DNA from: Todiramphus chloris collaris
Lineage: Eukaryota; Chordata; Aves; Coraciiformes; Alcedinidae
Direction of reading: 5' to 3'
Assembly: GCA_025345505.1 (NCBI GenBank)
Contig: JANVCC010000011.1
Coordinates: forward strand, 9,460,184 to 9,524,183
DNA: 64,000 nt
The notes under the pieces were generated by a model. The model ran no database searches, was not told where the DNA came from, and saw only the letters and a program-made list of their open reading frames with translations. This document shows, in pieces, positions 47,061 to 58,700 of this stretch. How positions within the stretch are numbered: position 1 is the first letter of the stretch; the number at the start of each line of letters is the position of its first letter. A program made the position numbers and the translations under genes.

Positions 47061-47599
47061 GAGATGGCAGAGATCACACTGACAGAAAAGACTAGCATCA
47101 TGTGTAGCCCCAAGAGGGAAGGGTGAATGTCACAATGGCATGCGTGCTACAAAGAATAGTTTTTAGACCCTTGAAATGACTGCTTCTTAAAGCAGCCATT
47201 GGAACCAGGAGAAACAACTCTTGAATTATCGAAGCAGGGCTCAGTTCAGAATGTTACTGCTAAATAGCCACAATACACTAATTATCACAATACACTGAGA
47301 TTTAGCCCTTTCCCTGCAATAATGCAGAACAGCATAAAAATCAAGAAACTACTTCCAAGAAATGAAAAGGAACAGCCAAAAGAACAGCCAAATTGTTTGT
47401 GGCATAACATGGAGATTGCCTAAATATAATATATAGGAACCTCAAAATATATGTATTTCACTTAAGAAAAAGAAAACTTGGAAAAAACTTGGAAAAAACT
47501 CAAAATATAAACATCAAAGTAAGAGAATTAGTAGGAGTTAAAATACCTAATATGAACAACACGTTCAAATGGAACAACAACATAATCAAGTTAAATGTG
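47061..47599. other. AT-rich DNA with short local duplications
   Basis: Several short imperfect tandem duplications occur: CACAATACACT twice (about 47269 and 47286), GAACAGCCAAA twice (about 47369 and 47381) and ACTTGGAAAAA twice (about 47476 and 47487). No gene. The 5' part of the ancient CR1 relic that follows may begin within the last 100 bp. Confidence 0.5.
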
Positions 47600-48975
47600 A
47601 GGTTAATAGGACAGATCAAATAAAAAACAAACAAGAAAAACCCCAAACAAACAAAAAGTCTTTGAGGAACAATTTTCTAAAAGCATAAAAATTAAAAATA
47701 TACTTATTTGTCAAATATATTAGGAAGCCTGCCAGAAAGACTGTGGGGCCAATAGATGATCTTGGTTTAATTGGAGTTCTCACAGGGCAAAAATGCAGAA
47801 AAATTAAACCAATTCTTTTTAGTGAGTGTCACCACCAAGAAGACATTGAAACCAGAGGGCTTTGTGTTACATGGATTGGAGTTTAAAACAGTAATTCTCG
47901 AACAAAGGGGTCAAAAGAATAGGATTTAGAAGAAACAGATGGAGTGAATGCAGACAAATTACCAGAACCCGGTGCTTATTTACTTGGGCACCCTAAGGGA
48001 ACATAAATATGGCAATGGAAACTTTCAGCTATGCTGTGACATCTATTGATTAAATCAGTTGTGGTACTAGATAAGAGTGAAATGGCAAATGTAAATTCAA
48101 CTTTTAAGAAAGATTTAAGTCGAATGCGGTGTTCAGAAAGCTTAAGACAAGTTTTAAATTTGGTAGTGTGTGAAATGTTAGAAGCCATCCTAGAACTAAT
48201 TGACACAAGGGTAAGTACAATATGGTGAGGAAGAGACCACACAGGTTTTGAAAGGCGATTAGTACCTTGCAAATCTATTAGAGCTGTTTGATCATCACTG
48301 AATATAAAGAAGTGATCCAGTCAATACTCTGCAAAAAAGCTTTTTGACAAGGTCCTTTGATGAATGCTCTTAAAGAAATTAAGTTGTGATAGGATAGGGG
48401 AGAAGGTTTCCGCATATTGATAACTATTTAAAAGGTAGGTAATGGAAAGTAGGAAAAAATGGTAAAATTGCACAAGAGAGGAGGATGACAATGGAATTTC
48501 TTAGTCATCAGTTCTGAGGCCTTTAATACTGAATATACTAAGTAATTATACTCTATATAACTGAAGTGTGTGTAGGTATAATATATGTATATGAATATTT
48601 ATGTTTTAATATACAGATGAGAACAGGACATGAAATTTGTGTTCCGTATCTACAAATGCAAAGTAAAGCAGGCAGGAAAACCTATCCTAACTATATGCCC
48701 ACAATGAGAGGATCTAAGTCAGCATTACATTACCATGCAAGACAGAGAGCCTGGTGGAGTCACTGGAGATTAGTCTATTAACACAATGGTTCAGTGCACA
48801 GCATGGTTCAAAAGAACCAGACAGAATATTAGGAACTACTAAAGGCAAAAAAATAAGAGTGATATTTACTGTTTTGCCTTCTATGCCACTGTGAATAATC
48901 ATAGTTCATCTACATCTGGAGTACATTTGTGGAGGTCTGAGCATCACTCCCTGCATTTTAAAGAGAATGTAATAT
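47600..48975 (+). mobile_element. Ancient CR1/L3-like LINE relic covering ORF2 reverse transcriptase
   Basis: Seen: decayed CR1 ORF2 words appear in the correct order. At DNA level there is 'ggaagcctgccagaaagact' then 'gtggggccaatagatgatc'. In one plus frame there is EMANVNSTFKKD (from about 48082; family ANVTPIFKK), TGFERRLVPCKSI (48241; HGFRKGKSCLTNL), AKKLFDKVL (48331; KAFDKVPH), SVLRPLILNILS (48508; [15 protein letters not shown]), RILG (48823) and HLEY (48913, inside 48907-48924). All of these start at positions congruent modulo 3, although stop codons separate them. Known: this part of CR1 spans RT fingers to thumb. Inference: this is an amniote-age CR1, turtle/crocodilian-like, far more diverged than the two avian CR1 copies. 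The catalytic (F/Y)ADD box is not recognisable, so the element is dead. Confidence 0.85.
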
Positions 48976-50151
48976 GTATATGTAATATGGCTGTGGTCCA
49001 AAGACAGATGTGTCCCTCCCTCCCACAACCCTGTCGTGCTGGAAACACATCTGATGCCATGATAAGTTCTTTTAAGTCTCTGAAATAAAGGACCATAATC
49101 ACTAAGTTGTAGGGTTAGTTTTCTGTCAGCTCTTGTGTGCTGAAGTGGTTCACTTCACTTACACTTCACTTACAGACAACACCAGCACTCAGGCAACAGC
49201 CAGTGGTTCACAGACAACACCAACCTCATCAACGGAGGCTGGTACATGCCCATAGCTGGACAAAGTGCTATATGTTTGGGAAGAACAGTTGTGTTCTGGT
49301 TTATATTGGCTTAATCTGCTTTATAACTGCACCTTGAACTGGGATGACGATGTGGAGGAAGTCTGTCTATCTGTTCATGAACTTCTTGCCTAAACACTTT
49401 GCACAGGCTGTTATCAGGAGCAGGGTGGATGGGCTTCCTTATGGACTTGCTTATGTTCTTATACTTGTATCAGTTTGTTGATATATCTCTGTTAGGTTTT
49501 GCTTCTTGGCTGCTGAGAAGGCAAGCCAGGCTTTTCCATCTTGGAGCGATAGCTGCAAGGCTTACTCCAACACTGGTAAATTCATTCTAGGTCTGTGTAA
49601 ATATAGGGCCTAGAAAGTTTTCCAGACATCTGGTCATACTTTCACCCCTTCTTGGTTGTTATAACTGTGGTCAGAAGGGACAAGAACCTGCAAGATGCTC
49701 TTACACCCTTGTCTAAACATAAGGCTACATTGTTACCTTTCTTTGAACTTTTAAGGGTAATATATGACATATTGGGTCAGATTTGTCTGGTTTTAGGAGT
49801 CATGTCTCAACACTGTTAATTCATATCTTGAATCGTCTCTGCCCTCAGCGTCATTCCCGCTTACTTTGTACCTGAATGGGAGGGACAGTATGGACCTACA
49901 TGAGTTTGCTCAGGAGCAGAACGTATCTTACCTAAGCTGAGATCCAGGCATCCAGGCCTTATGAAGGCACGCACCACCGTGTGCCAGATGCAGGTGATGG
50001 TGGATTTAGCCTGACTTATTGACTCATTTTTGGCCCAAAATAGTGTAATCTTACAGACAACACCCAGCAGATAGATTTGATTTATAGAAGTATTTATTGT
50101 CTGATTGGTGGCTAATAAATGCATTTGGGAAGAAACCATACACTTTACATA

Positions 50152-50175
50152 TGTGTATATATATATATAGTATAT
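50152..50175. repeat. (TA)n microsatellite
   Basis: GTGTATATATATATATAG followed by TATAT. A short dinucleotide tract. Confidence 0.85.
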
Positions 50176-51794
50176 CTGCAATTAAAATAGAAGTGGGAAT
50201 GTAACAAATTGCTGCTTGCTGTAAACTACTCTCTCATCTCTTCTGAGAGAAGACGGGAAAATTTAGAAACCCTCTGAAATTTCCAATTTGCAAAATTAAA
50301 TAACTAAAAGGGTTAATTGAAAAGATGATGCAGTAACTATATTGGTATCACTTAAGTATTATGATCTTCTTAGAAAGGTTGACATCTCTGAGAGGAAATA
50401 CTGCTTTGCATGAAATATAGCAATTTAACATTGATGTTAACACTCTATCTACATTAGAGCCAAAGTATTAATTTCCCAACCTTTGGAATATCATAATTTT
50501 GCATCATTATGTAGTATTGAATGCAATAAGCATCAATTTTTCAATATTAGAGAGGTTTTAAACAGACTGATGGAGGAAATGAATGTTTGCACAGGCATCT
50601 GTTGAAACCATGTGCTCCTATTTCTGCTCTCTTGTTTCCATAAATAATAGATTGACAGCTTCATGGTTTCCAGAGGATACATGGTATGTATAAATGTCAG
50701 ACAAATAAATTTAAGCATTTAGTTTTTCTGTGATTAATTGCTCAGTATAAGGTTTTTATAGTTCTAAATAAAGCTCATAATTTAATTTCCTTGTGCTTTA
50801 AGTGAATATGAGGATATTGTCACATAAGCTGGGGGGGGAAGAAAAAAGGGGAAAAAGGAAAAAAAGGTGAGTCTGTTCATCCCTCCTGAACAATTACAGT
50901 TGCTACATGTTAAACAGAAAGTTTCCTGACTAATACAGGTTTATTTGATGGAAATATTTAACTGATTCATATTATTGGATGGAAAAAAAAATTAATCTAT
51001 TTCTATTACAAACTGTATCTTATACAAAGCCCAGGTGACAGCTTTAATACAGGAATGTATTTTTTCTGACTGCTGAGTGCGGAGAGATAAGCCTGACTAT
51101 TGCTTACAGAAGTACAGAGCCAGGTTATGAGGCATACTAGGGTGAAGGATAAAGCAGAAACCATGATAATGTCATCTTGTCATCATGCATTAGTAATCTT
51201 CAGGAAGTAGTTTTCTCTTTCTGATCTACTACCCCAAACTGTTTTCCAGTAGGGGTGTGGACTCCAAGTTGACAGAGAAAGTCTGACTGAAAACAGACAC
51301 GTTAACCTTGTCTTTCCTGGATTCTTTTGAAGGAAAGTATGGATTTGTGATAGCCAGGGCACTTGATGCACTTCTTTATATTTTTTAATGCTAATTTTTA
51401 ATGATTAAATAAAATGACTGGCTTTCTGTGGGACCTCCTGGAAAGTAGGAAGAGGCACATGGAAGCCTGCTCAAGGAAGAAAACAGCAGGGCTGGCAGTC
51501 AAGAGGGTCAGAGCCGAGGGCTGGGCTCCTGCAGGGAGTGCAATGGAGAGATAAAATGAGCACGTAGACCTCAGAAATAATGGAAAGGAAACTTTCTGGG
51601 GATTGAGTGGCTGTGCAGTGCTTCGGGCACCTTGGAAAGTCACTGAGTTTGATGAAAACTAGTCCTATAAGAAGAGATAGCATGGACAGGAAGAGACTGG
51701 ATTGTAAACTTTGTTTGCACTCTGAAATAGTGGTGTTGAGGTTTCTATCTGTTAAAAATCTCATATTTCTGCTCTAACAAAAGGCAGCTTTTAA

Positions 51795-51812
51795 TTTTTT
51801 TTTTTTTTTTTT
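51795..51812. repeat. T18 homopolymer
   Basis: An uninterrupted T18 run, then CTTTTTC. No retroposon body is recognised beside it. Confidence 0.85.
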
Positions 51813-54663
51813 CTTTTTCTAGCTGAAAAGTCTTTTAATCTGTTTTGGGGAGCTCATGTTAAGGAGATGATCTACGTAGATGCTCTTCAAAACTCTGTCT
51901 GACTTTGGAGTCTTTCACATACTAATCTTTGCATGATAGAAATTGCTGCTGTACTTGGCCTTCCCATATATGTCTCATACTTAACACACAGGTCTGATAA
52001 TTACACTGATAATTACAGCTGATTAGTGAACACTACAAAGGAGGCATGCAAGGTTATGATATCTAGTTGCCATCCATGGTTTTGGGTGATGCAGCATTGC
52101 AGGATCTAGGAGTGCCTGGAAGAACTGGGCCTGTACAGAGCAGAGGAACTGTTTCAAATCCTTTTGGACAGAAAAGAGCTTTAGTAGGAAACCATGATTC
52201 TAGAAACCTCCTTCATTTTGTGGGAATGTTTGCTCTGAGCATCTCCTTAGCACAGAGAACATATGGCATGTTCTGTTCATATACTAAAAACCGAGGTTTT
52301 GGGACATGTAAGGATGGTGATACGATATTGCCATGCTTGTTGTAGACCAAGAGATCAGAAGAGGAGCCCTGTCTGTGAAATTTTTAAAAAAAGATATTTA
52401 GAAAATAAACTAACCAAAATTTTATGTATACACAGAGATGTTCCATAGAGCCAAACTGGCTATGCACCATCTGCTTTTAATTTTTGGACAAAACTCTCAG
52501 TGCTGCCTAGCATTCCTAAACCCAGACCTTGTGAGAGTTCACTTATAAAAGCAAATAAACCAACTTTCAGCGTACAACATCCTCTCCTTTTATAAATTAT
52601 TTGTAGGCCAAAACATTTCCATGGAGACTAAAAATGGGTCTTCACCCCATGTGTCAAAATGAACTCCAGTATTATCCACAATAAAGTTTGTGATGACACC
52701 ATCATTGGTATACAGGCATATTACTTGTGTAACAAAGGCACAGCTTATTTATAGTAAATTTATTGTGGAGATTCCTTTATTACTGCTGGCATCACTCTCA
52801 TCTGCAGGTACATCTTCGTTGGTGAAAGGAGCAAGAGTCATCTAACATGTTTGTGAGCCTAAGATGGATGCAATCTATGTCAGAAACTGTAGCTTAGCAT
52901 TAAAGGAAAACATTGTCCAAGAGCTTTCTAAAAGCTGATGCTGATGAAGTAGAGTGGTGTTTGCCTTCCTGTCTTGTGCAGTATTGATCAATTCAGTAAC
53001 AGATACTAGACCTGCACGAATTATTCAGTGTAGCTTAAACATGTAAGTTGAAGGAAGCTTTGAGTCTGAGGCCTCTTACAAGTACATCACGACTGACTGG
53101 TTTTGGCATTTCTATCTCCTATTTTAACCAATACCTTTATTATAAACATTTTATATAACATATACCATTAAAATAACTTGTACCCTTTGTCTCTGGTGCT
53201 TAGCAATGATGATTTTCCAAGAGAGACAGGTGAATATTTAAATTCTTACTAGTGAAAAGAAGGCTGCTCTCAGAACATACCTTGTATCTCCTATCTTATT
53301 TCTGTCTTTTTCTTGTATTATTTTACTCATCAGGGGGCATGTTTTGCATGATTCCCAAAATCATGACCGATTTGCATTTTGTATTGCCTCTGTCTCTGGA
53401 GTTCAGGGTGCTTGGATTAAAGTTCAATTTATCAAGCATTTTCAGGAATAAACAAATACAAAAGCAAAACTGATGTAACACTAGTTGAGTGAAAAAAAGG
53501 ACGTAACTCAGAACTTCAATGCATTAAAATTGAGAGCTTTCCAAGTGAGAGGTTAAAAAATCCTAACCCCAATTTTAATGCACAAGTTAATGTAAATTAA
53601 CACAGTTTTTTAATGAGGTGATAAAAAAATTAATGGGAGTTGTATAAGAAATGGATATAAGAAAGTATAAGGGTGATAGACCACAATCAGAGCGTAAGAA
53701 AAAAGCATAGCCAATCAATCAATACGAGTATTGTGGAACTCACTATGAATGCTATCACTGTTAGGATATGCCATTTAACACTCTTAGTAAATAGTAAACT
53801 AGATTTGCATTAGGTGCAGACACAAGAAACAGGTAAAAATGTGCCCTTTATCTTCTCTGTAAAATCTCCCTCAATGAACTATTGAAAAATTCTTAAGCAA
53901 TTGTGTTTGTTTGGATTTTTTTTGTTTTTTTGCTGTGGAAGTATCTGTAAACTGAATCTGTGCTAAGGTTTTAAAAGTTTCTTCTGACCTATAAAGCGTA
54001 CTGTGATCCAATTAAAAAGAAAGATTAAATAGATTTCAATTGTCTATTGGGGGATGAGGAGGAAAATTTTTTTTTTTTTTTTTCCTTTTTCCAGTCTTGC
54101 ATTCAGGTTGAAAACTGTCTTCATAAGCTAAGGAAATTAGGGGGATTGTACGACAATCTTTTCAAAGCCAACTTCTCTCTAGCACCCTGAATTATAACCT
54201 CCTTATACCAACGTGTTTTCTGGAAATTTGAAGAATTATGTGAAGGCACAGCACTGAAGATGGATACTGTCCAGACCTTTTGTCCTTGGGAAGAAACTAG
54301 AGTTAATGTTTTCCAATATTATGGCTGTAAGAAAGGAAGCAAAACCATCCAGAGATGCTCAGAGATCTGTACACAAGTGTTCCCAGTGGTGGTTCCAGCC
54401 TAGACCTTTGGAAAGATACTTGAGCCATAACATGAAGAATTGTGGCTAACAATGAGAAATGTTGACAGTTGGACTAATTTTCACATCCTTGTTGTAGTTT
54501 CATAGAGATTCCATTTCAATGGCATGTTAAATAATCACTGAAACTCACAGGCTATTGGCCAAACAACAGGAGACCTTACACTGTCAAGCTACAGAGATAC
54601 AAAGGTGCTACATGCATATTTTACAAGCTGCTAGATGACTGTATTTTAATAAAGCCATCAAAA

Positions 54664-54692
54664 TTATATTATTATTATTGTTGTTGTTATTT
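54664..54692. repeat. (ATT)n(GTT)n trinucleotide microsatellite
   Basis: ATTATATTATTATTATTG followed by TTGTTGTTATT. A short compound repeat. Confidence 0.85.
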
Positions 54693-54989
54693 GTAGAGAC
54701 CACATAATGTGCTACTTTGTGTCAGGTAGCTGCTGTTAAAAAGCAGTATAGCTCTCAGAAAGATTATGCCCTGAGGGTACATTTAAGCAATGTGGTGTAT
54801 TATAACCCCTAAAAATAATGCAGGCAAGAACAAAATAAAGGCAAATAGAGCAGTATGTGATTGCTTTGGAGAAAGTGTTCTGTGGAACAAGGGCTCACAC
54901 AATGCCAACCGTTCCCAAGGAAAACTTTGTTACCGCAGGTGATTTCTCTCAGGAAGCAGAATGGTGAATACCAACTGAGGCTGGCAAGG
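54693..54989. other. Unique DNA
   Basis: No gene or repeat recognised. The plus frame beginning at 54861 runs into the CTG repeat and is judged artefactual. Confidence 0.4.
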
Positions 54990-55760
54990 GTGAAAGTCTT
55001 GCTGGCGCTTTGCAGCCTCAGGCTTGTAACACTATTGCAAGCTGCAGTGTCTCAGATCACTGCTGGAGACTACTGCCGTACTGCTATAAAGGATGCTGCT
55101 GCTGCTGCAGCTGCTGCTGCTGCTTCTGCTGGGAGGGTGAGGTGGAGGGAATGAAATCCTCCCATTTAGTAACTTGTTTGACATCAGCAATTACCAGCTG
55201 CCCACTCTCTGTGAAGTATTTTCTCTATTTCAGCAGCTGGGGTGGTATTTTCCTAGCTTGCTGCAGTGTGATGATTAGATTGCTGTTGTTAGACAGCTAG
55301 TGCTAGATGCTGCAGGCTGGATGATAACTACGGCAGACAAAAAGGGTTATTCCTAAAGTGCTCCTGAGAGTCTTGGTGATTTATTTATTTATTTTCCCCC
55401 TCTCTGCTCGATGGCAGGAGGCTTATATTGGGTGCAGCATCAACAATCACTCTAGGTCAAGCTGCATTAGTCCTAGTGCTAACCTTCTAAAAGATTCAGA
55501 TTTATTAATTCAATTATGGGAGTTTACAGCCTGTTTAGCTTTGTTGGTGCTGTTATTGTTGTTATTTATTCCTGTCTGCGTTTAGCTGCACTCCAACCCA
55601 TTTCAGGGTAATTAGGGAGGTTCCTTTTCATAGTGTTTAGGCTGAACAATATGATGATGGGACTGCAACATAAATCTTTCCTTCTGTCCCTCCCCCATCT
55701 GACAGCTGTTGTGAGCCTATGGTCCCTGCATATCTAAGCATTCTTACTTCTTTGCAGCTT
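54990..55760. promoter_or_regulatory. Candidate conserved non-coding / enhancer-like stretch
   Basis: Seen: a repeat-poor stretch of raised GC with many E-boxes (CAGCTG near 55195, 55234 and 55702), SOX-like CAACAATC near 55440, homeodomain cores in TTATTAATTCAATTATGG (about 55502) and GGGTAATTAGGG (about 55607), plus a CTG/CAG repeat (55095-55130). There are no splice-framed open frames. Inference: the density and variety of such words, and the absence of decay-like low complexity, resemble vertebrate enhancers near developmental genes. No conservation data were available. Confidence 0.35.
55095..55130. repeat. CTG/CAG trinucleotide repeat
   Basis: The order is (GCT)4 GCA (GCT)5 TCT GCT. 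In one frame it reads as poly-alanine, in another as poly-cysteine; neither is supported as coding. Confidence 0.95.
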
Positions 55761-58700
55761 TGACTACGTTATATAACTTGTTTTGTTTATTCTTTTTTTT
55801 TTTTTCCAAATAATTCTGACACTAAACAGTAAAGAAAGCATTTGTTTTATCTAATTGTTATCTTGATGTTATGAAACAGATCTTATCAGAACCAATATAA
55901 GATCCTCTACGCTTAGTCTTTAAAATACTGCAATTTCTTTTCTTCATCCAAACTCATGATTTGATGGCTTAGGGCTGACTCATGATTTTCATACTCTTGG
56001 GACTGGCAAGAGAGACTATGTCTGTACAAAGGGCAGAGATAATGGATAATCAGATTTGTAGTGTGTGCAGAAAAAGTCTGTAACATTTAAGATCTTTAGC
56101 AAAATACCCCAGGAGTCTGAGCAAGTTACAGTAAGGAAATTATCTTGGAACAAATTATCTGATATATAATTGAATTTCCTACCATGGCTGTCATCAATCT
56201 CGTGGGCTGAAGACTACCTGTAGTGTGTTCTGCGCTTGATAACAGTTACAGCTGGTGATTTATTGTCAGACATAAAGCAGCTGAAATGTATATGGAGGCA
56301 TATTATAGACAATATTGATAAGTTTTTCTTGTTGCAGTTCTGAATTTTACCAGAGTCACTTAAACTATTAGCATTCAAATCAGAGAACATTTTTAATCTG
56401 CCAGGAAAGCCACATTAAGGAAATTCAGGTAATGATGGCCTACTGTTAGGGGAAAAAACCAGTTATGATTTTTTTCAGCTTTCAATGTATTTACATGGTA
56501 AATGTAAATACCTTTTCCTCCCCTTCATTCACTTTGCATTATGAGTATTTCTAAACTGTCTCTGTAATGTTTTTTAACTCGCTGAGGTCTGGTTTTGATG
56601 CCATCCTCTGCTGCCTTGGCCAAAATACGCTATACCTACCTAATGGAATTCATCTGTGTACTCAGTTCCAACTTTGTGTGAATTCAATGAAAACTAGGAC
56701 TGCACCCAAGTGTCTCTCCAAAATTAAAACCAGTGGGATGAAATTGAAAGGTTGGAGATATGTTGTCCTTCACTTTTGCATTTTTCATCCTTTTCTGAAT
56801 AAGATCTGTTTTCATCCTCTTTTGAATAAGAAAATAAGAAGTCCAAAGAACAAACCAGCTAAACCTTTTCTGTATTTCCTTCCATATTCATACATGACAC
56901 TGTGAATTATGATGCATCTAATGAAATATTAGTTTCTTCTGAAATCTCTGCAGAGTCACGCAACTTGTATACGTCAGACCAATATGCTGACTAACATAGG
57001 AGAGAAGACTTGGTACTCATCATGTACTAATATGCCTCAATGACTCTGACATTGAGGGACTGAGAGTGATTCACCTATTGCAATCCCAGAGATCTGGCAG
57101 CTAGGACATCACTATCTTCTTTGTACATAGAGATACACAAAAGCTCAGGGGATTTCTTGGGCAGAACTTTTTTAATGTTCTTATGGAACTAAGCACTTAA
57201 TGGATAAAACACTTAATGGAGATAAAGGCAATTTAGGACAGGCAAAATACCACATGCCATTTTTCTGAAAAGAGGAGTAGAGTTCATAGAAGAATTGTAC
57301 CAATTTTTACCAGTTTAACTGAATAAAACATGAGGAAATGAAAGACAGTTTGAAGTGTCTCACTAAATAAGCAGAGAAATGATTATGGGACATTATAGTC
57401 ATAAATTGTCTCCTGTCTTCAACCTGGGTTTCCTTAGTTCTCTGTGTAATGTGAAGGTGGCAGTGTTGTTGTCATGGGTATTTGGTAGTTCTGAGAATCT
57501 GTACACCAAAGAACCTCAAGCAAAATTAACAACACTGTTTAAATTAATCTGCCTAAAGAAATAAATTCCATTTACAGAAAAACACAGTACTTTCTTTTTG
57601 GTGTGGCTGTAACGCAGGGGCTGGTGAAGTTGTTGGCATTTGTTCCATGATTTCGTCCTTTGAATTCTCCTGTTAATATTTATTTAACTGTACTTTCAAA
57701 TTAATAATTAATTTTTCAGCAATAGCTCTCAAGGCAGAACGAAAACAATCTCACAGTTTTCTGAAAGCACTGTTTTTTACATATGGCTTGTACCAATTAC
57801 TTGTAATTGACACTTTTCAGAACCAGAATAGTTAAACCACTTTGATTACCATGACAATCAGCACTGCTAACAAGCAAAGACTCCAGCATACCAATCCTGT
57901 ACTACTGTAAATCAGTAGTAGATCAAGTTTAGCTAAGGTTTGTCTGATACATTGAAAGTCCAAGAGAGTACATTTTCAAATGCAAGCTTTTACTGTCAGC
58001 TCCCAGACCTCAGGAGATTCAGATGCAAACCAGTTACCTCTGCCGGATCTTCACTGTTTGTTTTTTTGTTTTATTTTGTTTTGTTTTTAACTTGGAGCAC
58101 AATTTAGGTGAAACACCTTAAATAAATAAAAAAGAAATGTTCCTGAGAAGCTGTTAGACACGAAGTGTGTTTTGGAACTAGTAACAGTTGCATAAAATGG
58201 CTCTTCAACAAAAAAAAATTAATTATCTTCCTGCTAAATCCAAATTCAGTATTATTTCTTGCAAGGCATAATTTCCTTAAGATAATTCTTCATTTCTAAG
58301 GCTGACATATCTTCATACAATGGCAGCTGATGTTAGGTTTAAGAAGGATTAGTCAAGATAGTCTAACATCTGAATAAATCTTTGACAGGGAACCTGACCT
58401 TCACATGCTGATATTGCACAAGCTGTCTTGTTACATAATGCTATGAAATATGATTTTTGATACATTTCTGATAAATATAATAATAAAAGACAAGCTAAGT
58501 ATTGTTTAGTGCTTCTTCTTAGCATCTGCTCTTCATGGGGTTTCAGCTGAAACACGTTCATCCTGCCAGTAGGGAAGCAGGCCCTATTTCTGCGCGGGGG
58601 AGATCACAGTTTCACCGTGCTGCCTTCTAGAAATAGCAGGGAAATTCGTCAAGGTTTTCTGTACGTTCTCTCCTTTTCTCCTACATACAAACCCATGCAG

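Larger units (their letters stand above)
48976..54663. other. Unique DNA, no gene seen
   Basis: It contains small tandem duplications (ACTTCACTTAC twice at 49152-49173, CTGATAATTACA twice at 51994-52017), a TA microsatellite at 50152-50175 and T runs at 51795-51812 and about 54067-54083. Minus-strand frames at 49861-50181 and 51398-51764 are not recognisable. The stretch 52440-52800 is repeat-free with MEF2-like and T-box-free AT cores but no firm call. Confidence 0.4.

Noticed and set aside
54861-55154. Open frame with a poly-alanine run, possible homeobox-gene-like exon
   Set aside because: Alanines come only from the GCT repeat. The rest has no homeodomain or other motif, and the frame ends soon after.
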